Assembly (NCBI GenBank): GCA_003247575.1
Contig: QJZC01000058.1
Span: 37,021 to 101,020, forward strand
Reading direction: 5' to 3'
DNA from: Pseudomonadota bacterium
Lineage (GTDB): Bacteria; Myxococcota_A; UBA9160; SZUA-336
Length of the DNA: 64,000 nucleotides
Shown here piece after piece: positions 33,098 to 41,034 of the stretch. The stretch's first letter is position 1. Each line of letters begins with the position of its first letter. A program made the position numbers and the translations under genes. The notes below the pieces were generated by a model, which saw nothing but the letters and a program-made list of their open reading frames with translations, had not been told where the DNA came from and made no database searches.

Positions 33098-33666
33098 TGG
33101 CCAACATGCAAGCAACGGAGATCCGAAGGGGTACGTTGATCATACACGAGTCCGCGCCCTACAAGGTTCTGAGCTTCGAGCATCGAACTCCGGGGAACAA
33201 GCGGGGCTTCATCCAGGCCAAGCTGCGCAGCCTCGTGGACGGAACTCAGCGCGAGGTCAAGTTCGCGTCCGGAGACTTCGTGGAGCGTGCACAGATCGAC
33301 TCGCGCGAGATGGACTACCTCTATTCCGACGGGACCGGCTTCGTGTTCATGGACATCGAGTCCTACGAGCAGATGAGTCTCGACGCAGACGTCCTGGGCG
33401 ATGCATCACAGTGGCTCACGGACGGCATGCGCATTGCCGTCGAGTTCTTCGACGGTCGGCCGATCGGAGTCGAGCTACCGAAGACACTCGAAGTGGGGGT
33501 GAAGGAAACCGAGGCAGTGGTCAAGGGACAAACCGCCGCGCGCTCGACCAAGCCTGCCATCCTCGACAACGACGTGCGTATCCAGGTTCCGACCTTCATC
33601 AACAACGGCGATCGGATCCGAGTAGACCCGGTCGAACAGCGCTACGTCGACCGGGTGAAGAACTGA
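33097..33666 (+). CDS. efp: Translation elongation factor P
   Basis: 189 residues with three beta-barrel domains; it relieves ribosomes stalled at polyproline. The N-terminus MANMQATEIRRGTLIIHES and the C-terminal end RIRVDPVEQRYVDRVKN are typical. The loop that reaches the peptidyl-transferase centre reads PGNKRGF: Asn34 stands where E. coli has modifiable Lys34 and EarP-type factors have Arg, with Lys35 next to it. This suggests an unmodified or differently modified factor. AGGAGA lies eight bases before the ATG, which overlaps the mpl stop. Its last 25 bases overlap the end of thiD on the other strand. Confidence 0.94.
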   Translation: MANMQATEIRRGTLIIHESAPYKVLSFEHRTPGNKRGFIQAKLRSLVDGTQREVKFASGDFVERAQIDSREMDYLYSDGTGFVFMDIESYEQMSLDADVLGDASQWLTDGMRIAVEFFDGRPIGVELPKTLEVGVKETEAVVKGQTAARSTKPAILDNDVRIQVPTFINNGDRIRVDPVEQRYVDRVKN

Positions 33667-34469
33667 GGCGCGCGCAAGCGCAGTAGAGGGGCACCCCGAC
33701 CGACCTTGAACGCGCCTCCGAGCGCATCCTCGACGAACTGCTTGGCCTGGGCGACCGCCGACTCCAGCGAGACCCCTAGCGCCAGCTGTGCCGCAATGGC
33801 CGCACTCAGCGCACAGCCGGTGCCGTGCGCCCCCTCGGAGACCCGACGGCTGGCGCGCAACCAGGTAGCACCTGTGCGTGTCAGCAGGAGGTCATCAGCA
33901 GGGCCCTCCGCATGGCCACCCTTGACGAGCACCGCGCTCGCTCCCATCTCGAGGAAGATCGGCGCCGCGCGCTCCGGATCGCGTTCGCCCGTGAGCCACT
34001 CCGCCTCGTCCAGGTTCGGCGTCACTACCTCGGCACCCGCGACGATTCGATCCACCAGATTGCCCCAGGCTCGGCGCTCGAGCAGCCACGGACCCGAGCT
34101 CGCCTTGAGCACTGGATCGACGACACGCGGCGCGGCGAATCTCTCGAGCAGGTCAGCGACGCGCAGCAGCACGTCGTCGGTTGCGAGCATTCCCACCTTG
34201 ACGACCCGCGGACGCACGTCCGTGAGCAGCGCCACGAGCTGTTCGCCGACGACGTTCGGAAACGCGGGCAGGACCTTGTGCACCCGATCCGTGCTCTGCA
34301 CTGTGAGCGCCGTCGGCACGGCCATCCCGTGCACGCCGTGCAGCGCGAACACCTGCAGATCCTGCTGCACCCCCGCCCCACCCGTGGGATCCGAACCTGC
34401 GATCGACAACACACAGGGCGGTGCCTGCAGCACGGAAGCCTCCACTCCCTGCGACATAGACCGGAGCAT
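33642..34469 (-). CDS. thiD: Hydroxymethylpyrimidine/phosphomethylpyrimidine kinase
   Basis: 275-residue ribokinase-fold enzyme that phosphorylates HMP and HMP-P in thiamine synthesis. Conserved: LSIAGSDPTGGAGVQQD near the N-terminus, ALTVQSTDRV, VDPVLKASSGPWLLE, TPNLDEAEWLTG and the anion-hole/catalytic region GAHGTGCALSAAIA. No other thi gene is adjacent. ATG 34469 or the in-frame ATG 34457 may be the start. Its 3' end overlaps efp tail to tail by 25 bases. A pyridoxal-kinase-like activity is possible in this family but HMP kinase is favoured. Confidence 0.93.
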   Translation of the reverse strand: MLRSMSQGVEASVLQAPPCVLSIAGSDPTGGAGVQQDLQVFALHGVHGMAVPTALTVQSTDRVHKVLPAFPNVVGEQLVALLTDVRPRVVKVGMLATDDVLLRVADLLERFAAPRVVDPVLKASSGPWLLERRAWGNLVDRIVAGAEVVTPNLDEAEWLTGERDPERAAPIFLEMGASAVLVKGGHAEGPADDLLLTRTGATWLRASRRVSEGAHGTGCALSAAIAAQLALGVSLESAVAQAKQFVEDALGGAFKVGRGAPLLRLRAPQFFTRST

Positions 34470-34541
34470 AGCGCACGCATCCGCGCGGTCGGAGCTCGAG
34501 GAAGCCGCGAGAGCCGAATGATCGGCTGACGGCCCCGCTAG

Positions 34542-34880
34542 TCAACTGGGTGGCGGACTCATGAACGTCAGCACCACCAAGCGCTCACCGCTGTCGTTCT
34601 CGATCCCGTGAACCTCGCCCGGGGCGGCCAGCACGCCCTCACCCACCCCGAGACGCACCGTCTCCTCTCCAACCCGGAACGCGCCCTCTCCCTCGACGAC
34701 CAGATAGACCTTGTCCGACTCGGCGTGCGCATGCGCCTTCTGCTGCTGCCCAGCCTCCAGACAGTAGAGATCCAGGAAGAACCGCGGAGTCTCGAACAGA
34801 CCCACCTTCTGCATCTTGGCCGGGTCGAAGCGTCGAGCGGTAGCGTCCCAGCGCACGACCTTGGTCGGCGCCGGAGTCAT
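34542..34880 (-). CDS. Small cupin-domain protein
   Basis: 112 residues forming a single cupin barrel. The first motif gives probable metal ligands in KAHAHAESDKVYLVVEGEG and the second ends APGEVHGIEN. Single-domain cupins range from isomerases to sensors, so no reaction is assigned. The ATG overlaps the mrp stop (ATGA), so mrp-cupin is an operon under the promoter before mrp. Confidence 0.82.
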   Translation of the reverse strand: MTPAPTKVVRWDATARRFDPAKMQKVGLFETPRFFLDLYCLEAGQQQKAHAHAESDKVYLVVEGEGAFRVGEETVRLGVGEGVLAAPGEVHGIENDSGERLVVLTFMSPPPS

Positions 34881-35974
34881 GACTTGGGTGTACTCACCCA
34901 GGTGATGTTCGTGCCGATCACCGGGGGATTCTCGACGTGGAGCAGCGCGAGCTTGCGCGCCACCGTCCCCGCGAGTTCGTGGAAGGCCTTGCCCGCAGGA
35001 GAATCGGGCGCAGCCACGCTCGTGGGCTTTCCAGAGTCGCCTGCCGTCACCACGTCCGGCTGCATCGGGATGCGCCCGATCACGGGAACGTCGAGCGTCT
35101 CCGCCAGCCGGTCGATTCCACCCGAGCCGAAGAGATGATGCTGCGTCTCGCAGTTGGAGCAGATGAAGTAGCTCATGTTCTCCACGAGCCCGAGCACAGG
35201 CACCTGAACTCGCTGGAACATTTGCAGGCCCTTTCGCGCATCGATCAGCGCGACTTCCTGTGGAGTCGACACGATCACGGCGCCGGAGAGGGGGGCCGTC
35301 TGGGTGAGGGTGAGCGCCGCGTCGCCGGTTCCCGGCGGCATATCGAGCACGAGGTAGTCGAGCTCTCCCCAGAGAACGTCAGTCAGGAACTGCCGAATCA
35401 GGCTGTGCACCATCGGGCCGCGCCAGATGACCGGGGTGTCCGCAAGCAGGCCGATCGACATCACTTTCAAGCCCTGGGCCTCCTTCGGCAAGAGCTTCTG
35501 GTCGGTCGTCGCCTGGGGCGGTCCCGAGACACCGAGCATGAGCGGAACGGAAGGCCCGTACACATCGCAGTCGAGCAGCCCCACGCTCGCACCCGTCTGT
35601 GCCAGCGCGAGTGCCAGATTGGCAGAGACCGTGGACTTGCCCACGCCCCCCTTGCCGCTGGCGACCGCGATCACGTTCTTGACTCCAGGCAGCACGTCGG
35701 TTTTCTCGGCGCCGCGCGAGCCACGAGTGCTGGCGGTCATCTCGACATCGACGGACTCGACCCCGGGAAGCGCGAGCACCGCCTTGCGCGCTGCCTCGCG
35801 GAACTGCTCCTTGACGGGACAGGCGGGAGTGGTCAGCTCGATCGAGAAGGAGACGTGACCTTGGTCGATCTGGATGTTCTTGATGAATCCCAGATCGACG
35901 ATCGACTTGCGGAAGTCCGGGTCCTCGATCGGCCTCAGGGCGTCCAATATCTCAGCCGGAGCGACTTGAGCCAT
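34877..35974 (-). CDS. mrp: Iron-sulfur cluster carrier protein Mrp/ApbC
   Basis: 365 residues. N-terminal MIP18/DUF59 domain (LRPIEDPDFRKSIVDLGFIK, then TTPACP), then a ParA-like NTPase with deviant Walker A GKGGVGKST at 107-115, DCDVYGPSVP, and DYLVLDMPPGTGD. The C-terminal CxxC, CSNC in SYFICSNCETQHHLFG, binds the transferred Fe-S cluster at the dimer interface. ATG 35974 has GGAGGA nine bases upstream. A promoter lies about 50-75 bases before the start. Confidence 0.94.
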   Translation of the reverse strand: MAQVAPAEILDALRPIEDPDFRKSIVDLGFIKNIQIDQGHVSFSIELTTPACPVKEQFREAARKAVLALPGVESVDVEMTASTRGSRGAEKTDVLPGVKNVIAVASGKGGVGKSTVSANLALALAQTGASVGLLDCDVYGPSVPLMLGVSGPPQATTDQKLLPKEAQGLKVMSIGLLADTPVIWRGPMVHSLIRQFLTDVLWGELDYLVLDMPPGTGDAALTLTQTAPLSGAVIVSTPQEVALIDARKGLQMFQRVQVPVLGLVENMSYFICSNCETQHHLFGSGGIDRLAETLDVPVIGRIPMQPDVVTAGDSGKPTSVAAPDSPAGKAFHELAGTVARKLALLHVENPPVIGTNITWVSTPKS

Positions 35975-36358
35975 CGCGGGTCTCCTCCTCGTGTCGTGAC
36001 AATCCTGCTGGCGGCGACAGCTGATATCAAACTGTACTCTTCTGTCAAGATTTCGCCCTGCTGCAAGCCCACTCGCCCTCACCTGCCGGGCGAGACACAC
36101 CCGCCAGGAAGCTCCACCCGCGAGCGCAAGTGTCGGGAAACGCCCTTTAGCTGATCGCCGGGAATGCCGATGCACCTTCCGAGCCAGAAGCTGTCAGACC
36201 GAGCCAGCGCACGACGGGGCCGACAGGGCAACGGACACCGCAGTTGCGCCACCGCGAGCGCGCACGTCGCCTGCAGTTTGCCTGCCGCAGGGGCATCCGC
36301 ATCGAAGTTGGGAGTGGCGGAGCGGGCTCGCGTCGAATCCCGCAGTGAAAGGAAGGGC
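35975..36358. other. Divergent region between mrp and the PilZ-protein gene
   Basis: 384 bases. The part nearest mrp carries a clear minus-strand promoter. The rest, 36049-36358, is GC-rich with no gene I would support and no recognised plus-strand promoter for the PilZ gene. Confidence 0.4.
36021..36048 (-). promoter_or_regulatory. Sigma-70-type promoter for mrp
   Basis: Minus-strand TTGACA (36048-36043) and TATCAG (36026-36021) with a 16-base spacer in a short AT-rich patch. Start of transcription would be near 36014, about 40 bases before the mrp ATG. Confidence 0.6.
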
Positions 36359-37159
36359 ATGGCCATCACCCCTCTCAAACCCGACTCGAGCGTCTTCGTG
36401 AACTTCTCGAGGCCGGGCGAGGAACGCGTCCTGCATTCTGGACGCGTTCTCGAGACCGATCCCGATACCGGCACCTGGATCCGACTGGCAGCACCGGAAG
36501 CCGGATCGGTCCTTGAGCCGACGGCGGCGGCCGACCCGATCGAAGCCGATGCACTGGACGACTCCCCGCACGGCCAGCCCTCTCCAGAGGCGGGCACCAA
36601 GCCGGAGCACGCGCTGGCCAACGTGGAGCGGGGGCAGAGCGCGTTGCTCTTCTTCGAGTGGAATCAGCGCTTCTCTCAACAGCCCAATCGCGTGGCGGAG
36701 GTCGTCGCCGAAGCGTGTGGGCTGCGCGTCTCACTGCTGCCCACAGGGCGGCTCAGCTGCGCGGAGTCCCGTGAGTGCTTTCGCGTGTCGGCGATCGCGA
36801 GCGATCTCTGGGCGCACCTGAGCGACGAGCTGCGCTGCGAGATCCTGGATATCAGCGCCACCGGCTTCTCAGCCTTCGTCCCCGAAGAGCTACCTGCCGG
36901 AAGCCTGCTCGAAGTGACCTTGAGCCACGCTGGCGAGTCCTTTCGGGGCACGGTGCGGGTAAAGAACACGCGCCGCACACCCAATGGGCGCCTCCGCTGC
37001 GGCTTTCACTGTGTCGAAGATCGGGTGCGCAACCAGCTGCTTCTCGGGGCCCTACCCAGGATCAACCTGGCTCTACAGCGCGAGCAGCTCGCACGCCGCG
37101 CGGGCCTGCACGGCACGGCCCCGCCTGTCTACTTCACCCCGACCCGCCTACGCAGATGA
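36359..37159 (+). CDS. PilZ-domain protein (c-di-GMP receptor)
   Basis: 266 residues from ATG 36359, which has AAAGGAAGG directly upstream. The C-terminal half is a PilZ domain with both c-di-GMP motifs: R138-ECF-R142 (RxxxR) and DISATG at 164-169 (D/NxSxxG). The N-terminal 130 residues contain a short beta-rich segment (FVNFSRPGEERVLHSGRVLE) and an acidic linker, resembling the YcgR-type N-domain only loosely. No TM segment. It probably reports c-di-GMP to motility or polymer export; pilT is in the same window but not adjacent. Confidence 0.86.
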   Translation: MAITPLKPDSSVFVNFSRPGEERVLHSGRVLETDPDTGTWIRLAAPEAGSVLEPTAAADPIEADALDDSPHGQPSPEAGTKPEHALANVERGQSALLFFEWNQRFSQQPNRVAEVVAEACGLRVSLLPTGRLSCAESRECFRVSAIASDLWAHLSDELRCEILDISATGFSAFVPEELPAGSLLEVTLSHAGESFRGTVRVKNTRRTPNGRLRCGFHCVEDRVRNQLLLGALPRINLALQREQLARRAGLHGTAPPVYFTPTRLRR

Positions 37160-37184
37160 ACCGCTCCCGCCCGCCCGCGGCGCC

Positions 37185-37736
37185 TCAGTAGGCACGCTCG
37201 TAGCGGAAGATCGCCTCGAGATCGATTCCCGCGAGCGACGGTGTCATATCTGGCAGCGGAGGTAGCTCGACCGCGCCGAAGGCCGCGAGACACGAAGTTC
37301 CGAGGCCGCGCGTGGCCTCTGCGGTCGTCTCGAGCAGCTCGGCGCAGCGGAGCTGCCCGCTCGGGTCCAGCCGAAACCGAATCCGCACCGCGCCGCGCCG
37401 CGGCAGCGGGCGGGTCGGACGCCAGACCCGGTACACACGTTGCTTGATCGCCTCGAGATGTCGCGCGCACTCGGGAAGCTCGGCGCAGCGCACGGCCGAC
37501 CTTGCCGACGATCCCTCGGAGACACACGAAGACGGCAAGCTCCCGTCGGAAGCACAGCCCATACCTTGCCACGTCAGCAGCATCGCCGAGAGGCTGAACC
37601 AAAGCCTTCTGCTGACCCAGGCGCGCTGACGCAAGCGTGCTTCATCCCGCTGCAATCCCGTCTCCCTCTCGAGCTCCGTCGCTAGGCTAACAGGTCCGAA
37701 CCTGGACCTGCGACCACTCTGACTCGCAAGCCACAC
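37185..37736 (-). CDS. Exported protein with TonB-C-like domain
   Basis: The C-terminal 90 residues look like the TonB/TolA C-terminal fold: EAIKQRVYRVWRPTRPLPRR, then RIRFRLDPSGQLRCAELLE and ELPPLPDM. Four Cys residues suggest disulfides and an extracytoplasmic location. A hydrophobic stretch SLSAMLLTWQGMGC could be a lipoprotein signal with lipobox QGMGC, in which case the true start lies near 37620-37583 and the GTG at 37736 is too early; no good ribosome-binding site settles it. No exbB/exbD nearby, so a role as TonB is doubtful. Confidence 0.6.
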   Translation of the reverse strand: MWLASQSGRRSRFGPVSLATELERETGLQRDEARLRQRAWVSRRLWFSLSAMLLTWQGMGCASDGSLPSSCVSEGSSARSAVRCAELPECARHLEAIKQRVYRVWRPTRPLPRRGAVRIRFRLDPSGQLRCAELLETTAEATRGLGTSCLAAFGAVELPPLPDMTPSLAGIDLEAIFRYERAY

Positions 37737-37878
37737 GACGAAGACCAGCTCACGACCTCGCCTCGCTCACCACGCACGATTCTCACCCCCCGCATCTCGA
37801 AGGTTGTCATCGAGCTGCTTTCGCGAGAAGCTGGGCTGGAGTTCCGGGTCCACCCGGACCTTTCCAAGAGGTACGCAC

Positions 37879-38601
37879 ATGCGTCTGCGAGCCACGAACC
37901 CGACGAATCCCGCACCCACCCAGAGTGGCCTCGCGAGGAACGCAGCTCGCGCACTTCTAATGGCTGTGCTGCTGCTCGGGCTACGAGCGGTATACGGCCC
38001 AGAAGTTCGAGCTGAGGAAGCTGCTGCGGAGCTGGGCAAATGGGAGGTCGTGGCGCGCGAAGACGGTGTCGTCGTCGAAGAACAACGCGCGCGCGGGCGT
38101 ACCCTCCCGATCTTTCGTGGCACGATCGAGATCACGGCCTCGCCAGCGCTCTTGGTTCAGATCATTCAAGATGTAGAGTTCCATACTCGCTGGATGCCGA
38201 ACTGCGCGGAATCGCGCGTGATCGGAGAACTCGACGGCGAGTTCCTCGTATATCGAAGAACGGCGGCACCGTGGCCCGTCGCCGATCGCGACGTCGTACT
38301 CGAGAGTCGCCTCGAGGTGATCCGTCCGGACGCGGAGATCGATGTCTTGTTCGAATCCATTGACGAATCCAACGTCCCTGCTGCCCCGGGCGCCATCCGG
38401 ATGCCCCATGTCTCGGGGTCGTACAAGCTGCGCGCACTCCCATCCGGGCGGACGCGTGTCGAGTATCTGGTAGACGCCGATCCAGGGGGAAGCCTACCGT
38501 CATGGCTGGCCAGCGCGACTAGCAAAGACAATCCGTTGCTCACCTTGATCGGGCTACGCGAGGAAGTCGAGCGTCGCACAGGTGGACGAACCTCGGGCTG
38601 A
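37879..38601 (+). CDS. Exported START-domain lipid-binding protein
   Basis: 240 residues from ATG 37879 with AAGAGGT upstream. An N-terminal signal (ARALLMAVLLLGLRAVYG, cleavage probably after VRA) is followed by a START/Bet v1-like domain (GKWEVVAREDGVVVEEQRA, EFHTRWMPNCAESRVIG, WPVADRDVVLESRLE). The motif WPV.DRD is characteristic of bacterial START-like proteins, which bind hydrophobic ligands in a deep pocket. It lies upstream of a fatty acyl-AMP ligase in the same direction, so a role in lipid handling is plausible. Confidence 0.85.
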   Translation: MRLRATNPTNPAPTQSGLARNAARALLMAVLLLGLRAVYGPEVRAEEAAAELGKWEVVAREDGVVVEEQRARGRTLPIFRGTIEITASPALLVQIIQDVEFHTRWMPNCAESRVIGELDGEFLVYRRTAAPWPVADRDVVLESRLEVIRPDAEIDVLFESIDESNVPAAPGAIRMPHVSGSYKLRALPSGRTRVEYLVDADPGGSLPSWLASATSKDNPLLTLIGLREEVERRTGGRTSG

Positions 38602-38772
38602 GACGCCCCAAGCAGGCCGAGGAGCGGGCGTCAACCTCGATCTCTACGCGGCGCCGCGCTCGTTCGGTCAGCTTTCGGTGGCAGTCGTGCACCAAAAGCT
38701 TGAAATGCGTCCACACCCTGGTGTCATATTTGTGCGTCACTCGAGCTGATCCTCGCTCGAGGACTGCAGCTG

Positions 38773-40989
38773 TTGGATACGAACCTGCTGAACGCGAACC
38801 GGGAGTTGCCATTGCTGGGTGTTGTCGAAGCTGCCCGAGGGACGGCGGATCCACTGATGGTCGGTCTTCGACGTCAGGTGGCCCTGCGCGGTGAAGCGGA
38901 AGCCATCCGATTCCTCGAGCGCGGAGACGTCGACGGCCCACAACGCTCGATCTCGTACGCGGGACTCGATCTCCACGCTCGCCGCTGGGCGGCCCGGCTG
39001 CAAGCCGAGTTCGTGGTGGGAGAGCGGGTTCTCCTGCTGCACCCTCAGGGAATCGAGCTCGTGATCGCATTCGTGGCCTGCGTCTACGCCGGTCTCGTCC
39101 CGGTCGTCTGCCCCGTACCTCCAAAGGCAAACCTAAAGCGCAAGCTCGGCCGGCTGCGCGCGATCGCGCGAGACTGTACACCGCGCTGTGTCCTCTCGGA
39201 GCCGGAGTTGGTCGCGCGTACCGAGACGCTACTGCCCCACCTTCCCGAGCTTCGCGGCGCCACCTGGATCGCCCTGGCGAGCAAGACTCCAGAGCCGTCA
39301 GGCGCTTGGGTGTCCCCCGAGCTGCGCCCCGAAGCGCCCGCGTTCCTGCAGTATTCCTCCGGATCCACCGGTGACACTCGGGGGGTGGTCATCTCGCGAG
39401 CCAACGCCGTCGGCGAGTCGGCGATGGCCGCCGAGGTGCTCGGAGAGTCGCCGACGAGCGGCGTGATCTGGACGCCCCTGTTCCACGACATGGGCCTCGC
39501 GACCTTGCTCTACCTCCTCCTATACGGCGGACGGATCGTGCTGTTCTCCGCTGCAGCCTTTGCGCAGCAACCATTACGCTGGCTGCGTGCGATCGACCAC
39601 TTTCGAGCGGAGTCGAGTGGTGCTCCCAACTTCGCATTCGAGCTGTGTGTGCGACAGACTTCTCCAGCCGAGATCTCGCTGCTGGACCTGCGCTGCTGGC
39701 GTACCGCATTCTGCGGCGCGGAGCCGATCCGCGCCGAAACGTTACGTCGCTTCGCGCATCACCTCGCACCCGCCGGTTTCGATGCCGGCGCAATGGCGCC
39801 GGCATACGGCTTGGCCGAAGCTACCTGCCTCGTGACGATGGCCACAGCACGGCGTGGTTCGTACGCATCGATCCAGGCCTCGCGCACAGAGCTCGAAGCC
39901 GGAATCGGCACTCGGATTCGCGACTGGGTTGGCATCGAAGCTCCAGCACTCGATCGGATCGAACTCGTATCCGTCGGAACGCCGATCGCCGACCAACGCA
40001 TCGAGATCGTCGACCCACGCACGCGACGCAGGCAGCGAGCCGGAGAGCTCGGGGAGGTCTGGCTCCAGGGCTGCAACGTTGGGAGCGGCTACTGGGAGCG
40101 GAAGCAGGAGACTCGCGAATGCTTCGAAGCGCGCATCGAAGGCCTCGATGGATTGTGGCTCCGTACGGGAGATCTGGGGTTTCTACGTGAGGGGCAGCTG
40201 TTCATCGCAGGCCGGCTGAAGGATCTCATCGTCATCCGCGGACGCAACTTCTATCCACAGGACTTCGAGCAGGTCGCGGCCAATTCACACCCATTCATTC
40301 GTGTCGAGGGCGTGGCTGCGGTAGCGCTCGACGAGCTCGCGGGCGAATCCCTCGGACTCGTCGTCGAGCTGGATCCGCGGGCACACCGCCGCCTCGACGA
40401 ACCGGGAATGGAATCCGTCTACCTCGCCATTCGACGCGCGCTGGCGTCCGCGTTCCAGGTAGAACCGACGCGGATCGCATTGGTACGGGCAGGAGAGCTG
40501 CTCCGGACCACGAGCGGGAAGGTGCGGCGGGCAGAGCTCCGCCGCCGGCTGATGGACCCGGCGAGCCGCTGGCTCCATTGCTGGACTGCCTCCATGCAGG
40601 CGGGCGAATCTGCCGGCGACCCGCTCGAGCAGTCGCTAGACCCCGCTTCCTCGGACCCGGACGCCACGCGGAGATACATCGAGCGCTTCTTGGTCGACCA
40701 GCTGGGTCTACACGGAGAAGCGAAGCCGGGCAGAACGAGACTGGCAGACCTGGCGGTCGATTCGCTGCGACTGGTCGGACTTCGATCGCAGCTCGAGCGC
40801 GCCCTCGACCTCGACCTGCCCATGGAGGGCCTGTTCGAGCTCTGGCAGCGGACGACCCTGAATGAGCTGGCGAGCGCGCTGGTGAGCCAGCGAGGAACGC
40901 GGGGGCCAGGGGCCTCGGGTGCGCGGTCCCGTCTCCCGGAAGGCGTTCCCGCGGAACGCGCAGCGGAGCGGGAAGAGTTCGTCATCTGA
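38773..40989 (+). CDS. Fatty acyl-AMP ligase fused to an acyl carrier domain
   Basis: 738 residues. The adenylating domain (about 30-600) has YSSGSTGDTRGVVIS, WTPLFHDMGL, GLAEATC and the RTGDLGF/GRLKDLIVIRGRN region. GRNFYPQDFE and HDMGL are typical of fatty acyl-AMP ligases (FAAL), which activate fatty acids to acyl-AMP for loading onto carrier proteins rather than CoA. A carrier domain follows with the phosphopantetheine Ser664 in VDSLRLVGL. The last 50 residues are a Gly/Arg/Glu tail. The TTG start has GAGG ten bases upstream. No polyketide or peptide synthase is adjacent, so it may load its own carrier for an enzyme encoded elsewhere. Confidence 0.9.
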   Translation: MDTNLLNANRELPLLGVVEAARGTADPLMVGLRRQVALRGEAEAIRFLERGDVDGPQRSISYAGLDLHARRWAARLQAEFVVGERVLLLHPQGIELVIAFVACVYAGLVPVVCPVPPKANLKRKLGRLRAIARDCTPRCVLSEPELVARTETLLPHLPELRGATWIALASKTPEPSGAWVSPELRPEAPAFLQYSSGSTGDTRGVVISRANAVGESAMAAEVLGESPTSGVIWTPLFHDMGLATLLYLLLYGGRIVLFSAAAFAQQPLRWLRAIDHFRAESSGAPNFAFELCVRQTSPAEISLLDLRCWRTAFCGAEPIRAETLRRFAHHLAPAGFDAGAMAPAYGLAEATCLVTMATARRGSYASIQASRTELEAGIGTRIRDWVGIEAPALDRIELVSVGTPIADQRIEIVDPRTRRRQRAGELGEVWLQGCNVGSGYWERKQETRECFEARIEGLDGLWLRTGDLGFLREGQLFIAGRLKDLIVIRGRNFYPQDFEQVAANSHPFIRVEGVAAVALDELAGESLGLVVELDPRAHRRLDEPGMESVYLAIRRALASAFQVEPTRIALVRAGELLRTTSGKVRRAELRRRLMDPASRWLHCWTASMQAGESAGDPLEQSLDPASSDPDATRRYIERFLVDQLGLHGEAKPGRTRLADLAVDSLRLVGLRSQLERALDLDLPMEGLFELWQRTTLNELASALVSQRGTRGPGASGARSRLPEGVPAERAAEREEFVI

Positions 40990-41034
40990 ACGCGGCCGGC
41001 GTGCCGTGCGTAGCGTCGCTCCCAGAGAGAGCCT

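Noticed and set aside
37185..37736. A TonB energy transducer
   Set aside because: The C-terminal fold looks TonB-like, but there is no Pro-rich spacer, no clear N-terminal anchor and no exbB/exbD nearby.
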